Below, one piece after another: positions 1 through 7,914 of a DNA stretch of 64,000 nt (positions within the stretch are counted from its first letter, which is position 1; each line of letters opens with the position of its first letter). The notes below the pieces were generated by a model. It searched no databases. It was not told where the DNA came from and saw nothing but the letters and a program-made list of their open reading frames with translations. The DNA comes from Thiocystis violascens DSM 198 (GTDB lineage: Bacteria > Pseudomonadota > Gammaproteobacteria > Chromatiales > Chromatiaceae). The position numbers and the translations under genes were made by a program. The stretch spans positions 1,397,478 through 1,461,477 of the forward strand of contig NC_018012.1 in assembly GCF_000227745.2 (NCBI RefSeq), in the 5' to 3' direction.

Positions 1-2
1 AT

Positions 3-701
3 CAGGGTGAGAACAGTCCGGCCTTCCAGCAGCAGGCATTCGACGAATTCATGGGTCTGGTCGTCGCCTCGCAGGAAGGCGAGCGCCGCAAGCTCGAAGG
101 CGAGCGCAATGTCGTCGCGGCCTTGCAGTTGGAGCGCATGAAAGTGATGTCCAACGCTGCGCTGTCCGCGATGGCCGAGGAACTGAAACCCACCGAGGAC
201 GAACTCAAGGCGGCTTACGAGAAGGTCAAGGAACAGGCCGTGCGGACGGAATACAAAGCCCGCCATATCCTGGTCAAGGACGAGGAAGAGGCCAAGAAGA
301 TCATCAAGCAACTAGATAAAAAGGCCGATTTCACGGAATTGGCCAAGAAACACTCCACCGGTCCGACCGGCAAGGATGGCGGAGACCTTGGCTGGTTCGA
401 CCCGAAACAGATGGTTCCGCCCTTCGCCGAGGCGATTGCCGCCATGAAGCCTGGGGATTATTCCAAGACCCCGGTGCAAACCCAATTCGGCTGGCACGTC
501 ATCAATCTGCAGGAAACCCGCAAGGCCGAACCGCCCTCCTTCGAGAACGCGAGACCTCAGTTGACTGCCTTGGTACAGCGCCAGAAGATCGGCGAGAAGA
601 TCGCCGAGATGCGCAACAGCGCCATGGTCGAACTCAACGAGGAAATTGTGAAAGTCACGCCCAATCAGGATGCACCTGAGGCCACGCCCGAGAAAAAATA
701 G
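3..701 (+). CDS. Parvulin-type peptidyl-prolyl cis-trans isomerase, 5' end cut by window
   Basis: The reading frame is open from base 3, so the true start lies outside the window; the Met at 51 is internal. The visible 232 residues contain one parvulin (PpiC/rotamase) domain, from about the K-A-R-H-I-L-V stretch to the F-G-W-H-V-I stretch, with the family's G-G-D-L-G-W-F motif between them. An alpha-helical SurA/PrsA-like segment precedes it. The C-terminal tail is charged and ends in Lys-Lys. Parvulins of this layout act on exported proteins in the periplasm; the signal peptide that would confirm this is not visible. A GC-rich hairpin follows the stop. The family call is safe, but assignment to PpiD, SurA or PrsA is not possible from this part. 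Confidence 0.88.
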   Translation, partial: QGENSPAFQQQAFDEFMGLVVASQEGERRKLEGERNVVAALQLERMKVMSNAALSAMAEELKPTEDELKAAYEKVKEQAVRTEYKARHILVKDEEEAKKIIKQLDKKADFTELAKKHSTGPTGKDGGDLGWFDPKQMVPPFAEAIAAMKPGDYSKTPVQTQFGWHVINLQETRKAEPPSFENARPQLTALVQRQKIGEKIAEMRNSAMVELNEEIVKVTPNQDAPEATPEKK

Positions 702-724
702 CTCCCTGGGCGCCCGCGTTCAGC

Positions 725-751
725 GCCCTCTCCCCGAACGGGGGAGAGGGC
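725..751 (+). terminator. Hairpin after the isomerase gene
   Basis: An 11-bp perfect stem (725-735 with 741-751) with a 5-base loop begins 24 bases after the stop. It is followed only by a weak T-rich stretch (ttcatt), so it is terminator-like rather than a textbook intrinsic terminator. Confidence 0.6.
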
Positions 752-940
752 CTTCATTCGGTTCGGAACCGGATCGAGTCATTCGATGCGCGATTCCGCA
801 ACTCTCCCGTGACGCCAAACGCAAACTGCGACGGCACGTGCAATTCTGATCGACGACTTCGGTCGAGCAGCGCTTCAGCCATTGAATTAGTGAAAAATTA
901 TATTAGAATATGATTATGTTTCGACTCATCGAGAACGACC

Positions 941-1162
941 ATGATCACCTGTCACACCATGCGCGCGGCCGTCATCCTGTCCGCAACGCTGTTTGTTTCC
1001 GGGACGCTTTTGCTCCTGCTCGCCGAAACCACGGGGCTGATGGTTCCGACCGCCCATACGGCACTGCTGCTGGTCTTCACCGGCGTCCTGACCCTGGCCG
1101 TCGCGTTCGCCATCGCGGTGCTTCCCGGCAACGCCCAGCGACTCGGTAACTGTCTGCACTAA
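941..1162 (+). CDS. Small two-helix membrane protein, unknown function
   Basis: A 73-residue product with two hydrophobic segments (about residues 7-27 and 38-60) separated by a short Thr/His loop, and a short polar tail ending C-L-H. The start at 941 follows a GAGA sequence 8 bases upstream. The alternative start at 910 is in another frame and gives an Arg/His-rich nonsense product. It sits alone between the isomerase and the convergent NapC-like gene, downstream of an AT-rich stretch that could hold its promoter. I do not recognise the family. The hydrophobic pattern and codon choice support a real gene. Confidence 0.5.
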   Translation: MITCHTMRAAVILSATLFVSGTLLLLLAETTGLMVPTAHTALLLVFTGVLTLAVAFAIAVLPGNAQRLGNCLH

Positions 1163-1261
1163 ACCGCGTCCAGAGTGATCTGCGTTATTTCCATTTCGTG
1201 ATTCACTTTGAGGATTTCTGCGGCATCGGTGGAGACGCGGTTTACTCGGTGCTGATGCGAT

Positions 1262-1936
1262 TCAAGGCGATCGCTCCGACAGCGCAGGTAGCGAGCCGAT
1301 CGCCTCTTTTGACCCCATCATCAGCTTGGCCGCCATTCCCGGCTCCAGTCCAAACTCATCCTCGACCATCCGGTTCCAGGCTTCGCGCTTGAAGGTCCGT
1401 TCATCCGGTACCTTGCGATGGACCAGGTTGTAGTGACAATCGATGCAGCTCTTGCCCTCGGTTTCCTCGCGATGAATCGCCGCCGTGTCGGCGCGCTTAC
1501 CCAAAATCGCCTCCTGAGTGTGGCACCTTGAACAGGTGGCCGAATCGCGTTTGCGAAACCAGGCGCGCGCCGCGAAGGCCGCCTCGGGCAGATGCAAAGT
1601 GTTGATGACCGGATCGTCATAGTCAGGCCCCAGAAACTGCTTGATCAGATCCTTGATGCCGATCGCATGGTCCCAGGTCGCCGCAAGCAACCCTTCCGAG
1701 ACATGACAATCCCCGCAGGTGGCCCGCACCCCGGAGGCCGAGTCGTAATGCGCGGTTTGCCGATAACTGTCCTCGGCATAGGTCATGGAGTGACAACTGG
1801 TGCAGAATTCGCTGCTGCTCGTGAAATGGTCGAACTCGATCAGAAAGGCCATCAGGAGCACCCCGCCGAGTCCGCCGACCACCAGCGCGATCAGCACGTG
1901 CCGGGTGATGAACAGTGGCGCGCCAAAGCTGGACAT
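1262..1936 (-). CDS. NapC/NirT-type tetrahaem cytochrome c, quinol-oxidising partner of the HAO-like protein
   Basis: Predicted 224 residues. One N-terminal membrane anchor (about residues 8-30) is followed by four CxxCH haem motifs (CTSCH, CGDCH, CSRCH, CIDCH), the layout of the NapC/NirT/NrfH family that carries electrons from the quinone pool to periplasmic reductases. The start at 1936 is chosen over one 21 codons upstream because its ATG overlaps the TGA of the preceding gene (TGATG) and has GAGGA just upstream. It is therefore translationally coupled to the octahaem gene, which suggests the two proteins form a membrane-bound complex as in HaoA-HaoC modules. The direction of electron flow is inferred, not visible. 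Confidence 0.9.
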   Translation of the reverse strand: MSSFGAPLFITRHVLIALVVGGLGGVLLMAFLIEFDHFTSSSEFCTSCHSMTYAEDSYRQTAHYDSASGVRATCGDCHVSEGLLAATWDHAIGIKDLIKQFLGPDYDDPVINTLHLPEAAFAARAWFRKRDSATCSRCHTQEAILGKRADTAAIHREETEGKSCIDCHYNLVHRKVPDERTFKREAWNRMVEDEFGLEPGMAAKLMMGSKEAIGSLPALSERSP

Positions 1937-3393
1937 CAGCGATCCTCCCCCGCTCCAAATCCAAGAATCGTGCTGGACTGATCGGGACGGTTCAGCCATT
2001 GATGCTGTTCGTGGTCCGTCAGATGCGCCTCGACCAGCTCAGCGGCCCGCGCCCCGGCCACTGCTCGTGCCTCCGGTAGAAAGCGCGCGTAGAAGTTGCG
2101 CCCGACCAGATACATCCCCTCCCACCAGGCGTGATTCGGACTCATCATGGACGCGCCATGACGGGCGCGGGCGCCTTCGTCATGCCAAAGTTCCCAATAG
2201 GTGAATTCGATGGGGTCGTCGAAGGGCGTCGGCGTCAGCAGGTTCTGTTCGTAGAGTCCCGCCATGATCGCCCGCGCCGGCTCGCCGAACTTGCCGTCGA
2301 ACAGTTCCACCACCCCATCGAACTGTTCCATGAAGCCCTGGGTGAAGGTCTTGCCGTGACACTCCAGGCAGACCATGCTCATCGCCTGACGACGGCGCTC
2401 CGGGGTCGCGACCGACTTCACCTTGCCGAGCGTGCCGTCCGGGCGCGTCAGCTCGCTGCCGCGTTTGGGCACCGGCTCGCTCGCGGGCAATTCCAGCTTG
2501 CCGCCGTCCTCGAACACCACCAGAAACTGACGCTGGGAGACCGGCGAATTCAGGCTCCAGGCATTGCGCATCCCGACATCATGGCTGGACGGGAGCTTGC
2601 CGGCCGCGCCCATGTGACAGGTCACGCAGGTCGGCGCGGCGGTGTAGTCGCGCCCCGCCACCCATTCCGGCGCCTGTAGATTCATCTGGTCGCGCTGGGC
2701 GACATAGAGCATACCGTGCTTGGATGCCTCGAAGATCTCCTTGTCCGGCGAATCGGGGCCGGAATGACAACGCACGCAGGCCTCCGGCTCGCGGGCCTGG
2801 GCCTTGGAAAAGCGATGACGGCCGTGACAGGAGGAACAGGAGCCTTTCGACCCGTCCGGATTGATGCGGCCGATGCCGGAATTGGGCCAGGTCGCCGCAT
2901 CGAGCGTCCCGTCGCCCTTCACCTTCACCCGCGAGCCATGACACTGATCGCAGGAGGCCACCCGCATGCCCGGACCGCCGACGTTGTCCGCCAGCGCCGG
3001 GAGCCGTTCCTCGATCATCGCGAAGGCCTCCGCGTGGACCGATCCCTGCTGCTCGGCGTACTCCTTCTCATGACAGCGCGCGCAATCCTTCGGGGACACG
3101 ATGGTCGCGATGATCTGTCCCTCGTGTTCGATCGCGTCTACGTCCGCACGATCGGCCTGATGACAATCCATGCAGTTGACACCCGCCGCCTGATGCGCGC
3201 TCTCACGCCACTCGCTGGCCAGTCCCGCCGATGCCTTGGAGTGACAGCTCACGCAATCTTTTCCCGCCGCGTGCCCCCAGTTGCCCGGATCCAGTTTGAC
3301 CTTGTCCGCGAGCGCATGACCGCCGCCAACCAAACAGGAAAACAGAAGAATCAAGGCCCAAAGCAAGGGCTTCGACAACACGGGCTTCGACAT
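1936..3393 (-). CDS. Octahaem cytochrome c, hydroxylamine oxidoreductase-like
   Basis: 485 residues with a signal peptide (hydrophobic stretch about residues 10-28) and eight CxxCH motifs starting near residues 47, 74, 104, 148, 186, 206, 256 and 342. The number, spacing and the C-terminal W-H-D-E-G-A-R-A-R-H-G-A-S-M-M block match the HAO family. HAO enzymes from nitrifiers carry a Tyr in this C-terminal block that cross-links to the catalytic haem. Here the corresponding stretch reads S-P-N-H-A-W-W, apparently without it, which would fit the reductive HAO subgroup acting on hydroxylamine or nitrite; this alignment is by eye. The coupled NapC-like gene supports quinol-driven reduction. Location is the periplasm. 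Confidence 0.88.
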   Translation of the reverse strand: MSKPVLSKPLLWALILLFSCLVGGGHALADKVKLDPGNWGHAAGKDCVSCHSKASAGLASEWRESAHQAAGVNCMDCHQADRADVDAIEHEGQIIATIVSPKDCARCHEKEYAEQQGSVHAEAFAMIEERLPALADNVGGPGMRVASCDQCHGSRVKVKGDGTLDAATWPNSGIGRINPDGSKGSCSSCHGRHRFSKAQAREPEACVRCHSGPDSPDKEIFEASKHGMLYVAQRDQMNLQAPEWVAGRDYTAAPTCVTCHMGAAGKLPSSHDVGMRNAWSLNSPVSQRQFLVVFEDGGKLELPASEPVPKRGSELTRPDGTLGKVKSVATPERRRQAMSMVCLECHGKTFTQGFMEQFDGVVELFDGKFGEPARAIMAGLYEQNLLTPTPFDDPIEFTYWELWHDEGARARHGASMMSPNHAWWEGMYLVGRNFYARFLPEARAVAGARAAELVEAHLTDHEQHQWLNRPDQSSTILGFGAGEDR

Positions 3394-3711
3394 AACGACC
3401 TCGTCATCCGGTCTTGATGCAATTGAACGCGGATTATAGGAATCAAAACGATTCGGACAATCCGATTCGCGAGCGATCTTATTTCAAATCAATTAGTGAT
3501 CTATTAAATAACCATATTCAACGATACTGGTGATCGTCTTTTATTGACCTTACGCACTATCGTTTCCAATAGGGCTGACAAACAATGCACTCAGCCGCGT
3601 GGAGAGTTATTCGCGTCTTTATTCAGCGGACGCGGACTCGCCTGAGCCTAAGCCACTGTCCAGTGACGCGGTTGACAACGATAACCACCAACAGAAGAGG
3701 AGCGACACAGC
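3394..3711. promoter_or_regulatory. Divergent promoter region between the octahaem and pentahaem cytochrome genes
   Basis: The 318 bases between the two start codons contain a strongly AT-rich block (about 3425-3570) in otherwise GC-rich DNA, as expected of divergent promoters. AAGAGGAG just before 3712 is the ribosome site of the pentahaem gene. I found no operator I would stand behind. Confidence 0.5.
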
Positions 3712-5022
3712 ATGCGTATCCGACTCGCATTGTCATTCATGCCCCTGGGTCTTGCGCTCGGAATCGGCGCTGGCCCGCTGGTTCCGCTCGCGCTTGCCGA
3801 GGAGGCCGAGCCGATCCACCACGTCTCGTCCGAGGTCTGCGAAACCTGCCATAAAGACATTTTCCAACAATGGAAAGGCTCGATGCACGCCCAGAGCACC
3901 GCGCTTTCCGACCCGATTCATGGCACCTTTTATAAGATGGAAGTGGGCGATCCGACCGCCGAAGGGATGATTCACAAGAAATCGGGGAAATTCCCGCTCT
4001 GTCTCCAGTGCCACGCCCCGAACGCCGCGCGCGACCAAACCACCAAGCTCGACGCGCTCCCCGCCTACAGCGAAGGCGTCAACTGCGTGGCCTGCCACAC
4101 GCTGAAAAGCTACAAGGGCATCAAGGACGAGAAGGGAAAGATCCGCTATGGACTCAAGGCGTATGACGTCGCCGATACGCTCCAGGCCCCCGCTGGGTTC
4201 CCGCGCGGACTTCAGAAACTGACCGCCGCGGATGACCTGTTCGGCGGCGCCGTCGACGCATCGTCGGACGGTCAGAAGCCGAACCCGCATCTTGGCGAGG
4301 CGGTGGAACTGGACGGCAAGCAAATCCCGGCCTTGACCATGGAAGCGAATCCGATACAACTCCGCACCTCCGACGCCTGCATGGGCTGCCACGATCAGCG
4401 CGATAACCCCCAAGGCGTCCCGCTCTGCCAGACCGGCAACGAATTCGTCGCGGGTGGCAGTCAGGTCGCCTGCCAGACCTGCCACATGCCGGTCGCCGGC
4501 GGCTTCGCCGATCACACCATGGGAGGCGGCCATCATGAGGGTATGCTCAAACGCTCGATCGTCTTCGACATCAAGAGCAAGCCCGTCGGCGACAGCATCG
4601 AGACGACCGTTTGGATCCGCAATCTGCAACCCCATGCGATGCCAACCGGCGCGCCCTTCCGTAACCTCAATCTGAAATTGACCGCCTATAACGCCAGCGG
4701 CGAGGTGGTGTGGGAGAACGCCAAGGGCCATCCGGCCAAGGAGGATCCGCAGGCGTATTTCGTCTATGGCCTGGCGGACGATAAAGGCAACCCGGCACCG
4801 CCCCCGACGGCGACTCAGGCGGGCAAGGACAGCCGACTGAAAGCCCACGAGACCCGTGAGTTGGTTTACCAGATCCCCGCCGAGGGCGTCGTGCTGGTGC
4901 GCGGCGAGCTTTACTACAACCTGCTCTGGCCGTCACTGGTCGAGAAGTTTACGGAGTTACCGAAGGATGTCACGGAGCCGGTTTTAATCGCCGTGGCCGA
5001 AAAAGAGATTTCCGGAGAGTAG
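3712..5022 (+). CDS. Pentahaem cytochrome c (cytochrome c554-like family), exported
   Basis: 436 residues. An N-terminal signal peptide ends near A-L-A-E-E (residue 30). Five CxxCH motifs follow: CETCH (about residue 43), CLQCH (97), CVACH (125), then CMGCH and CQTCH near residues 223 and 256. The last 170 residues carry no haem and read like a beta-rich domain (W-I-R-N-L-Q-P-H-A-M-P-T-G). The haem part resembles the cytochrome c554/multihaem c families that act as electron partners of octahaem enzymes. It is divergent from the HAO-like gene and probably belongs to the same respiratory module. Start chosen for the AAGAGGAG site. The exact partner and the role of the C-terminal domain are unknown. 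Confidence 0.85.
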   Translation: MRIRLALSFMPLGLALGIGAGPLVPLALAEEAEPIHHVSSEVCETCHKDIFQQWKGSMHAQSTALSDPIHGTFYKMEVGDPTAEGMIHKKSGKFPLCLQCHAPNAARDQTTKLDALPAYSEGVNCVACHTLKSYKGIKDEKGKIRYGLKAYDVADTLQAPAGFPRGLQKLTAADDLFGGAVDASSDGQKPNPHLGEAVELDGKQIPALTMEANPIQLRTSDACMGCHDQRDNPQGVPLCQTGNEFVAGGSQVACQTCHMPVAGGFADHTMGGGHHEGMLKRSIVFDIKSKPVGDSIETTVWIRNLQPHAMPTGAPFRNLNLKLTAYNASGEVVWENAKGHPAKEDPQAYFVYGLADDKGNPAPPPTATQAGKDSRLKAHETRELVYQIPAEGVVLVRGELYYNLLWPSLVEKFTELPKDVTEPVLIAVAEKEISGE

Positions 5023-5379
5023 CGGAAGGTTTTCCAGCGGATATAAGTCGCTGTGAGCGGCGATGGTGTCCATCGCCGCCAAGATTGTCTGCGCCGAAAC
5101 GTTGCGCCGCGGGCGGCATCAATCCGAACGAGACGACGGTCAGGGCGAGGAGCCGGCGAGCGCGAACGGCTCCAAGCTCTGGAACGCAAATTCCATGCAC
5201 TGCCCCTGGCCAACGACATTTGACTCGATCCTCAAGTTTTTATCGCTTGGCAATGAAAAGCAAGATTACCCCTTCCCTATCTAAAAAAATAAGAACTACT
5301 TGCATCAATATTCCGGACATGCGTAGAATACGAACCAGTCGTGTTTCCATGAGATATCGTAATACCGAGGTATTTACGT
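5023..5379. other. Intergenic stretch, hairpin at 5057-5079 only
   Basis: No convincing gene is visible. A perfect 10-bp stem (5057-5066 with 5070-5079, 3-base loop) lies 35 bases after the pentahaem stop and may end that transcript, although no T-run follows. The rest, up to 5379, is AT-richer near the downstream gene. Confidence 0.45.
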
Positions 5380-5736
5380 ATGAGCCACTCGATCCATTCC
5401 GTGCCAGGAAGACTCCGCGTCCGCTCGAACGCCTTTCGCTGCAGTTCCAGCGAGGCGCAATCGGTACAGAGACGCTTGATCTCGATGGACGGTGTCACCC
5501 AGGTTCGGCTCAATGCCCATGCCGGGAGCATCACCGTTCACTATGACTCGGAACGGCTGACGAAGCAGACCCTGCTGGATGTCATGAAGACTCTTGGCTG
5601 CACACAGGCCATGCCGAGGACGAATCCGGCAGTCGCGAGCAAAGCGGGGGCGATGTTTGGCAAGGCGCTGATCGGCGCAGTCATCAACAAAGCAATGGAA
5701 CGCTCGGCTTTGAAGCTCGTCAGCGTCTTGTTGTGA
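5380..5736 (+). CDS. HMA_2-like domain protein with hydrophobic C-terminus
   Basis: 118 residues. Residues 1-75 resemble the N-terminal domain of the P-type ATPase at 58778-60919: both begin with an H-x-x-P-G-R-L-R motif, then a helix, a G-V-x-x-V-R-x-N segment and a V-x-Y-D strand. This is the HMA_2 fold, which lacks the CxxC metal site of ordinary HMA domains. The C-terminal 35 residues are Gly/Ala-rich and amphipathic to hydrophobic (A-G-A-M-F-G-K-A-L-I-G-A-V-I-N-K-A-M-E-R). Small HMA_2 proteins often accompany such ATPases. The gene stands alone, upstream of the broken lbtU-like gene. Function is not known; a role in metal or iron compartment formation is an inference from the ATPase cluster. 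Confidence 0.7.
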   Translation: MSHSIHSVPGRLRVRSNAFRCSSSEAQSVQRRLISMDGVTQVRLNAHAGSITVHYDSERLTKQTLLDVMKTLGCTQAMPRTNPAVASKAGAMFGKALIGAVINKAMERSALKLVSVLL

Positions 5737-5794
5737 GGCCAGGGAAATTCGCGGGATAAGGTGCGTTTTTTGCCAAAAAAGCCCATTATTCCTC

Positions 5795-6176
5795 TCCGCC
5801 GGTCAGCTCCATGTGCCCTTCGGCGCCTTCGAGATTATCGGCGAGTACGTCTCCACGACCGATGACTTCGACCTCGACAGCCTCGGCTTCGAGGACGAAG
5901 GAGCCAGGCTCTCGGCCTGGAACATCGAGGCCGGCTTCACTTTCCCGGTCATGAGGTGCGAGTCGGTGGCCGCGGTCGCCTACCAGGGCACGCGCGAGAC
6001 CCTGGCGCTGGACTTCCTGAAGAGCGCTGGCTGCTCGACTGGTCGATCGGAGATCTTCGACCGTACTTCACTCTCGCTCGAGTGGGCGCGCGACATCGAC
6101 TACAGCAATCCGATGGCTGCACCGGCGAGTCCGCCGATACGATCACAGCTCAGATCGCCGTCGCGTTCCAATCCAA
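5795..6176 (+). pseudogene. Remnant of an LbtU-like siderophore porin gene
   Basis: The frame through 5813 reads G-Q-L-H-V-P-F-G-A-F-E-I-I-G-E-Y-V-S-T-T-, then A-W-N-I-E-A-G-F-T-F and S-L-S-L-E-W-A-R-D-I-D-Y, all typical of the C-terminal half of LbtU-family outer-membrane porins. The family's last block, G-E-S-A-D-T-I-T-A-Q-I-A-V-A-F, lies in a different frame near 6120-6176, so there is a frameshift. The 5' half is missing. The G-Q-L-H-V-P-F-G piece normally sits far upstream of F-E-I-I-G-E-Y, so an internal deletion seems to have fused them. The gene is dead; the IS5-type element lies just downstream. Confidence 0.65.
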
Positions 6177-6257
6177 ACCGCTGGTATCCCGCCGCCCGCC
6201 CCTTGGGCAGCGATGCGGGCGGGCAACCGCATTGGTCCAGTCATTCCCGGTACGTTA

Positions 6258-7451
6258 GAGGGTGTAGACAAAAATAATTGAGCTGCTATTTGTATACCAG
6301 TCTACAACTGAGCTGGTGTGCGCTGATGTCGAAAGCTGGTCGTCCCCCCAAGATTCACGAGGCGGAGCAAGCGGTATTGCGTCAAATTGTCACGGATCGC
6401 CCGACCTCCACGCTGTCAGAGATTGCCCGGGAACTCGCGGCACGGACGGGAATCGAGGCTCATGAAGCCACGATTCGCAAGTCCTTGCGGGAGGCGGGCG
6501 TCACGCGCCTCCGGGGCGAGAGTGGTCTCGAGGCGCAAGCGCGCGCAACGCCGCGTCGGTATGGGTATACGGATGCGCATCGTCGCCACGACCCCGACCA
6601 AAGCTACCCAAGTTGTCTGACCGATGCGGAGTGGGACTTGGTCGCCGCTCTCTTTGAGATGCCGGGCGGGCGGGGTCAACCGCCCCGCGTGTCGCGCCGG
6701 AGCATCCTGGAGGCGTGTTGCTACGTGGTGCGCACGGGGTGCGCGTGGCGGATGCTGCCGCACGATTTCGCGCCTTGGCAGAATGTCTACAAGACGTTTC
6801 GCCGTTGGAGTGCGGCTGGGAAGTTTGAGCAGATGCATGATCGACTGCGGGGGCAATGGCGCGAACGCGAGGGGCGTGAGATCGCGCCGACGGCGGCGGT
6901 GCTGGATGCGCAATCGACCCGCGGCTCGCCGCAGGGTGGACCGAGCGGCTTTGATGCGGGCAAGCAGGTCAAGGGGCGCAAGCGCAGCCTGGTGGTCGAT
7001 ACCTTGGGGTTCGTGTTGGCGGTGAGCGTGGTCGCGGCCAATCTTCAGGACCGCGATGCCGCCTCGGGCGCCGTCGCTGACGCGGCCGCCAAGTACCCCC
7101 AGATCAACACGCTGTTTGTCGATAGCGCCTACGCCGGTCAATTTGCCCAAACCACCGAGCAGACCCACGCGATCCGCGTGGAAGTCGTGCGCCATCCAGC
7201 CAACAAAAGCGTTGGCTCCTGGCACGTGGACGGGGCGCCTGACCGAGTGGTGATCGCCAACGCCGACGGCTTCGTTCCGCTGCCGAAGCGCTGGGTTGTC
7301 GAGCGCACCCATGCGTGGAATGAGCGTGCCCGTCGATTGATCATGCATCATGACCGTCTGCCAGCGGTCTCCGAAACCTGGGTTTGGCTGGCGGAGGCGC
7401 GCATCCTGCTGCGGCGGTTGACCACAACGGTTTGATTTTGTCTACACCCTC
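6258..7451 (+). mobile_element. IS5-family insertion sequence, complete
   Basis: The ends are exact 16-bp inverted repeats: GAGGGTGTAGACAAAA at 6258-6273 and its complement at 7436-7451. The trinucleotide TTA lies directly outside both ends (6255-6257 and 7452-7454), a 3-bp target duplication usual for IS5-family elements. The 1194-bp element carries one transposase gene. Intact ends, intact gene and intact duplication suggest a recent insertion. Confidence 0.92.
6326..7435 (+). CDS. IS5-family transposase with N-terminal helix-turn-helix
   Basis: 369 residues from the ATG at 6326; an upstream TTG at 6278 is possible but adds an unlikely leader. Residues 1-75 form a winged-helix DNA-binding region (G-R-P-P-K-I-H-E, S-E-I-A-R-E-L-A, I-R-K-S-L-R-E-A-G). 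After a short linker comes the IS5/DUF4096 domain (L-T-D-A-E-W-D-L-V, G-C-A-W-R-M-L-P-H-D-F) and the DDE catalytic core, with D-A-Q-S-T-R, V-V-D-T-L-G and D-S-A-Y-A-G, ending in the W-V-V-E-R-T-H-A-W signature. The stop codon abuts the right inverted repeat. No frameshift is seen, so it should be functional. Confidence 0.93.
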   Translation: MSKAGRPPKIHEAEQAVLRQIVTDRPTSTLSEIARELAARTGIEAHEATIRKSLREAGVTRLRGESGLEAQARATPRRYGYTDAHRRHDPDQSYPSCLTDAEWDLVAALFEMPGGRGQPPRVSRRSILEACCYVVRTGCAWRMLPHDFAPWQNVYKTFRRWSAAGKFEQMHDRLRGQWREREGREIAPTAAVLDAQSTRGSPQGGPSGFDAGKQVKGRKRSLVVDTLGFVLAVSVVAANLQDRDAASGAVADAAAKYPQINTLFVDSAYAGQFAQTTEQTHAIRVEVVRHPANKSVGSWHVDGAPDRVVIANADGFVPLPKRWVVERTHAWNERARRLIMHHDRLPAVSETWVWLAEARILLRRLTTTV

Positions 7452-7597
7452 TTAGTACCCCTAGTTTAAACGATACCTAAACCGCGCCAGTTCCGACCAT
7501 CGTCGATGCGGCCAAGGTCGATCACATCCAAAAATAGCGCATGCCGCGCTGGGCGCGGTTTAATTGACAAGCCGAATTCGAAGAACTAGCATTTAAC

Positions 7598-7616
7598 AAG
7601 AATAATTTTCATTTGC
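7598..7616. promoter_or_regulatory. Fur-box-like operator upstream of hemP
   Basis: The 19 bases at 7598-7616 match the Fur 19-mer consensus at about 12 positions by eye, including TCATT in the second half. They lie 52 bases before the hemP start in an AT-rich stretch. HemP genes are commonly Fur-controlled, which raises the likelihood. Confidence 0.5.
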
Positions 7617-7668
7617 CAAAAGAGCCGTTCAGGATTCAATCATTGCGTCAAGCGCTGAGAACCGAGCC

Positions 7669-7857
7669 ATGCCAACGACCGCATCCACCGTCAGCCATCG
7701 CCCCGAGCCCATGCACAAAAACACGCCCATTCCCATCCCACGCAGTGTCGACGTACGGATGCTGCTCGGCGATGCGCAGCTTCTGACGATCAAACACGGC
7801 GATAGCCGCTACATTCTGCGCATGACGCGCAACAACAAGCTGATTCTGACCAAATAG
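7669..7857 (+). CDS. hemP: Hemin uptake protein HemP family
   Basis: 62 residues. The C-terminal 35 residues carry the HemP signature: R-M-L-L-G-D-A-Q-L-L-T-I-K-H-G-D-S-R-Y-I-L-R followed by N-K-L-I-L-T-K at the very end. The N-terminus is polar and unconserved. HemP proteins are small cytoplasmic factors tied to haem and iron uptake, and in several bacteria they control expression of outer-membrane haem receptors. A Fur-like site lies upstream, and the next gene (DUF2325) starts 57 bases downstream in the same direction, so the two may form an operon. No haem receptor gene is adjacent in this window. Confidence 0.88.
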   Translation: MPTTASTVSHRPEPMHKNTPIPIPRSVDVRMLLGDAQLLTIKHGDSRYILRMTRNNKLILTK

Positions 7858-7914
7858 GCGGCGCGCCACTGTTGGGAAATCGCCACCACTCGCCTATCTT
7901 CGGAGCATCCGATC

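Noticed and set aside
3414-3427. TTGATGCAATTGAA as an FNR-type box for the octahaem gene
   Set aside because: Only one half matches, and it lies about 21 bases before the start codon, too close for activation.
5300-5318. Fur-like site before the HMA_2 gene
   Set aside because: AT-rich, but it matches the Fur consensus too poorly to list.
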